Assembly: GCA_041738135.1 (NCBI GenBank)
Contig: JBGSQK010000008.1
Location: 1 to 38,052 of the forward strand
DNA from: JAGOMX01 sp041738135
GTDB lineage: Bacteria; Pseudomonadota; Alphaproteobacteria; JAGOMX01
Length of the DNA: 38,052 nucleotides
Direction: 5' to 3'
Both the position numbers and the translations under genes were made by a program. Below the pieces are notes generated by a model. It was not told the origin of the DNA. It searched no databases and worked only from the letters and a program-made list of their open reading frames with translations. Shown in pieces: positions 35,509-38,052 of this stretch (positions are counted from its first letter, which is position 1; every line of letters begins with the position of its first letter).

Positions 35509-36482
35509 TGACAAACGACTTTGTACTCTTTCACGTGGAACGCGGAGGTGGGTGGATTACGCTGAACCGTCCGCAAGCCTTGAATGCCATTAACCTTCAT
35601 ATGGTGTCACTCATTGCGGAACATTTAAGAAAATGGGAAGCTGATCCTGAAGTGAATTACGTGGTTATTCAGGGAATGGGAAGAGCATTTTGTGCGGGCG
35701 GGGATTTAAGGGGTTCTGAAGATATGCGCTCAATTCCGCAGCAAGAGTTCTTTGAAGCTGAGTATGGTTTGAATTTATTTATCCATAACTATTCCAAACC
35801 ATACGTTGCCTTATTGAATGGTATTACCATGGGTGGGGGAATGGGATTGTCCATTCATGGTACCTATCGCATTGTGACGGAGAATACCCTCATGGCTATG
35901 CCGGAAACGGGTATTGGTTTGTTCCCTGATGTGGGGGCTGCGTGGTTTTTGAATCGCTGTCCGGGAAAAATTGGGCTCTATCTGGGTCTCACATCTGCTC
36001 GTTTCGGCTGTGAGGATGCTATATATACAGGGCTTGGCACGCATTTTATTCCTGCGGCAAATTTGCAGAATGTGATGAGTGAAGTGCGGGCTGAGAATTT
36101 GGCTGAAGTATTGAAGGCTCAATCTCAAGTGCCTGCGGGGGAATCATTCCTGAAGCAGAATCAAGGTTTAATCGATGGGTTTTTTAATCAGGAAACGATC
36201 GAAGATATCTTTAGAGCGTTGGTGGCCAGTGAGACAGGTTTTGCAGTGGAAACTTTGGCCGCTCTGAAAAAACGATCGCCTTTAAGCTTGCGTAAAACAT
36301 TTGTTTACCTGCAAGCGGCGCGATCTATGAGTATTGAAGAGGTCATGCAAGCGGATCTGGATATGATGATAAACTGGGTAAAATCACCTGAAAGTGCCAG
36401 GGAATGGCAAGAAGGCATCCGGGCAGCCATCATAGACAAGGACCAAAATCCCCAATGGTTGAGTCTGCCCATTGAATATTAG
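35508..36482 (+). CDS. 3-hydroxyisobutyryl-CoA hydrolase (enoyl-CoA hydratase/isomerase family)
   Basis: The 324-residue crotonase-fold protein has WITLNRPQALNAIN, the oxyanion-hole segments AFCAGGDL and NGITMGGGMGLS, and GIGLFPDVGAAWFLNR, which together mark the HIBCH branch rather than simple hydratases. By family it hydrolyses 3-hydroxyisobutyryl-CoA to the free acid in valine catabolism. ATG 35508 overlaps the trxB stop by one base. Its stop overlaps that of the convergent F-box-like gene by 4 bases. A general enoyl-CoA hydratase activity remains possible. Confidence 0.88.
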   Translation: MTNDFVLFHVERGGGWITLNRPQALNAINLHMVSLIAEHLRKWEADPEVNYVVIQGMGRAFCAGGDLRGSEDMRSIPQQEFFEAEYGLNLFIHNYSKPYVALLNGITMGGGMGLSIHGTYRIVTENTLMAMPETGIGLFPDVGAAWFLNRCPGKIGLYLGLTSARFGCEDAIYTGLGTHFIPAANLQNVMSEVRAENLAEVLKAQSQVPAGESFLKQNQGLIDGFFNQETIEDIFRALVASETGFAVETLAALKKRSPLSLRKTFVYLQAARSMSIEEVMQADLDMMINWVKSPESAREWQEGIRAAIIDKDQNPQWLSLPIEY

Positions 36483-37909
36483 TGCTTCGCTCTGCTTGCT
36501 TGAAAACGTTCAAATAGAGATTGCATGGCCCAATGCCAGCACATAAGATCATTCCTTTGTAAGACTCTTCTTTCTTTCATGTAACTCACGAATTCATCGA
36601 ATTCTTTGTCCGATAACCCATAGAGGTTGTCATTTATGCAGGAAATCATGCGCATGAGTTCATCCTCGGTGGTAGTGCAGTAGCCTCTTATATCCAGTTG
36701 AGTTTGGCTGTTGATCCATTCCTTTTTCGTGGCGCAAACTTGAGGTGTGTAGAGAGCTAATAAGCGTTTGAATAACCTGTCCGCTTGGATTTTTAGATCT
36801 GCTTTGCTCATTATTTTAGCCAACACTTTCATGTAAGGTGCAAGAGTATCCGCTCTGCTTCGTCCATATTCATGGTGATACTTTTCGAGTTCATTAATTT
36901 GTTTTGCCACATATCCGAGAATCTTGAAGGTATCCTCGCCAAGGCATTTTTTCCAAGCGGTTATTATGTCGCTCAGCCTATCTAAGTTACTTTTTACAGC
37001 TTCTTCTGAATCAGTGATTATCAGACCCCAAGGCGAGAAAAAATGATATTTCTCTTTAACGATTTCAGAGACCTTACATATATGATCCTGAATATAAAAT
37101 GCTATGGGCCACACATCTGGATGTTCACTCAAGCATTTTAAGAATAGTCTAAAATTATCATCAATATCAGATGAGCGTAGGCTCACATAAGAACCCCTGG
37201 CAAGATAACCTTCAAAGAGGTCTAGAATTTGATTAGCCCCTTTATACCAGGGCAAGCTTAAAGGGTGAGTCTCATCATAATTTAAAAATCGATCAAAGCT
37301 TTTGTATCCTAAAGGCTTCCCAGGGTCTCTATTTTTTTCTTCTGCATAAAGTTTGAAAAATAATCTGCATCTTCTTATGTTTAGAAAATGTGTCCGATGA
37401 AAACCAGTTATGATTCTGGTATCATCTGACCAAGAGCATAGGCTATACTTCAACTCCTCTTTAAGTTCAAGCTGATCTTCGCTGATACGCCAAGTATGAT
37501 ATCCAGGAAATAGCGCACGCATCAGAATGACAAATTTTTCTGCGAATTTTGTTTGTCGAACGAGGAGGCCTTCCTTATTATACGCTATGCCGATTTGGTC
37601 TATCTGAAATACACATAATTCTCGAACGCAAGCATTCCATTTGAATGGATTTTTACCCCGTTCGATATCCCACCATGTGTTCATACGGGTAAAATCAAAA
37701 GGCACTGTTAGGACCAGTTCCCTTGTGCAAGGTATTTTATGCAAAAGCCGACATGTACTTAAAAAAGCTATTTGCCTGGGCAGTTTGTCCGCAATTATTT
37801 TAAGTACGTCTAAGGGTATTTTTAGAAATCGATCCTCTTGTAAAGTGGTTTCCTCTATTAGCTTATGATCATAATCGTCAATGACGGGCGGAATGTTTTC
37901 CTCTTCCAT
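36479..37909 (-). CDS. F-box-like domain protein, putative host-directed effector
   Basis: The 476-residue protein has an acidic N terminus followed at about 29-58 by a segment matching the F-box pattern: LKIPLDVLKIIADKLP then FLSTCRLLHKI. In eukaryotes the F-box binds Skp1 and brings a target to the SCF ubiquitin ligase; bacterial F-box proteins (for example VirF and several Legionella effectors) are injected into host cells. The remaining ~415 residues are helix-rich and Trp/Tyr/Phe-rich, with no repeat family (LRR, ankyrin, WD) that I recognise. There is no N-terminal signal peptide, as expected for a secretion-system effector. No ribosome site is evident: an insertion sequence end lies about 12 bases before the start codon. 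The F-box call is by eye and needs a profile search. Confidence 0.72.
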   Translation of the reverse strand: MEEENIPPVIDDYDHKLIEETTLQEDRFLKIPLDVLKIIADKLPRQIAFLSTCRLLHKIPCTRELVLTVPFDFTRMNTWWDIERGKNPFKWNACVRELCVFQIDQIGIAYNKEGLLVRQTKFAEKFVILMRALFPGYHTWRISEDQLELKEELKYSLCSWSDDTRIITGFHRTHFLNIRRCRLFFKLYAEEKNRDPGKPLGYKSFDRFLNYDETHPLSLPWYKGANQILDLFEGYLARGSYVSLRSSDIDDNFRLFLKCLSEHPDVWPIAFYIQDHICKVSEIVKEKYHFFSPWGLIITDSEEAVKSNLDRLSDIITAWKKCLGEDTFKILGYVAKQINELEKYHHEYGRSRADTLAPYMKVLAKIMSKADLKIQADRLFKRLLALYTPQVCATKKEWINSQTQLDIRGYCTTTEDELMRMISCINDNLYGLSDKEFDEFVSYMKERRVLQRNDLMCWHWAMQSLFERFQASRAKH

Positions 37910-37920
37910 AAAACGGCGGG

Positions 37921-38052
37921 TAATCCCCCCGAAAAATAAATGTGTTTAAAAGTAGAATTTTCTCGTAAAGAATAATGAGTAGGAGATTCGACATGAAACA
38001 ATCAAGATTTAGCGATAGCCAGATCATCAGCATATTAAATCAATCGAAGGCA
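37921..38052 (+). mobile_element. Left end of an IS3-family insertion sequence (runs off the window)
   Basis: The ORF beginning at 37993 matches IS3-family OrfA. The sequence before it starts near 37921 with TAATCCCCCCGAAAAATAA, resembling the C-rich then A-rich terminal repeats of this family. The exact end and any target duplication cannot be fixed because the right end is outside the window. Confidence 0.65.
37993..38052 (+). CDS. IS3-family transposase OrfA (partial, N terminus only)
   Basis: Twenty codons are visible before the window ends. The peptide runs MKQSRFSDSQIISIL and continues NQSKA, matching the usual OrfA opening (K-x-S-R-F-x-x-x-Q-I-I-x-I-L), the first helix of the DNA-binding helix-turn-helix. 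AGGAG at 37981-37984 and just before gives a good ribosome site. In intact elements OrfA is fused to the OrfB integrase domain by programmed frameshifting; that part is not in view. Confidence 0.82.
   Translation, partial: MKQSRFSDSQIISILNQSKA

Overview
The window looks like a chromosomal segment of an alphaproteobacterium, with a mobile-element end on the left edge and an insertion sequence on the right edge. The alphaproteobacterial assignment is an inference. It rests on the divergent pair of a parvulin-type foldase and secA, the erpA/argS/SPOR-protein neighbourhood, a LptM-like lipoprotein ending in a Tyr-Pro-rich tail, and MutL carrying the endonuclease motif. An F-box-like protein near the right end, a cell-surface glycan locus and many exported proteins would suit a host-associated or protist-associated member (for example of the Holosporales/Rickettsiales). 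Sequence alone cannot prove the lineage.

Left edge (1-1187): no protein gene. This stretch holds three tandem ~108-bp repeats, each a long hairpin built from a 9-mer, then three GGGACA words exactly 11 bp apart, then the 3' part of a tRNA-Ser(GCU) gene from the anticodon loop to CCA with no 5' half. Together they read as the terminal segment of an element integrated by a tyrosine recombinase into a tRNA-Ser gene, with its body to the left of the window.

1222-6533: Tat-exported MepK-like peptidase, PLP-dependent threonine/serine dehydratase, erpA (minus), then argS, a SPOR-domain protein and a site-2 protease, closely spaced.

6676-12551: a four-gene surface-polysaccharide operon: fused WbpB/WbpD-type dehydrogenase-acetyltransferase, WbpI-type UDP-sugar 2-epimerase, asparagine-synthase-type amidotransferase and a GT4 glycosyltransferase. 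The enzymes fit synthesis, amidation and transfer of a diacetamido-mannuronic-acid-type sugar. The 6-dehydrogenase (WbpA) and aminotransferase (WbpE) steps must be encoded elsewhere.

12718-20398: parvulin foldase and secA (divergent), a CAP-domain secreted protein, a secreted Ser/Ala-rich coiled-coil protein of unknown function, and a minus-strand operon of two SRPBCC paralogues and an unknown membrane protein.

20529-29040: trxA, tRNA-Leu(GAG), lipB, pgi-mutL (overlapping), a lipoprotein trypsin-like protease, a 124-bp MITE-like repeat, a small secreted protein, grpE, a (GA)n microsatellite and a GMC oxidoreductase.

29425-38052: uvrD/pcrA helicase, EamA transporter overlapping a TrmN6-like methyltransferase, a FemAB/GNAT-fold protein, a 48-residue LptM-like lipoprotein, trxB overlapping a 3-hydroxyisobutyryl-CoA hydrolase, the F-box-like protein, and the start of an IS3-family element whose end lies about a dozen bases from the F-box gene's start codon.
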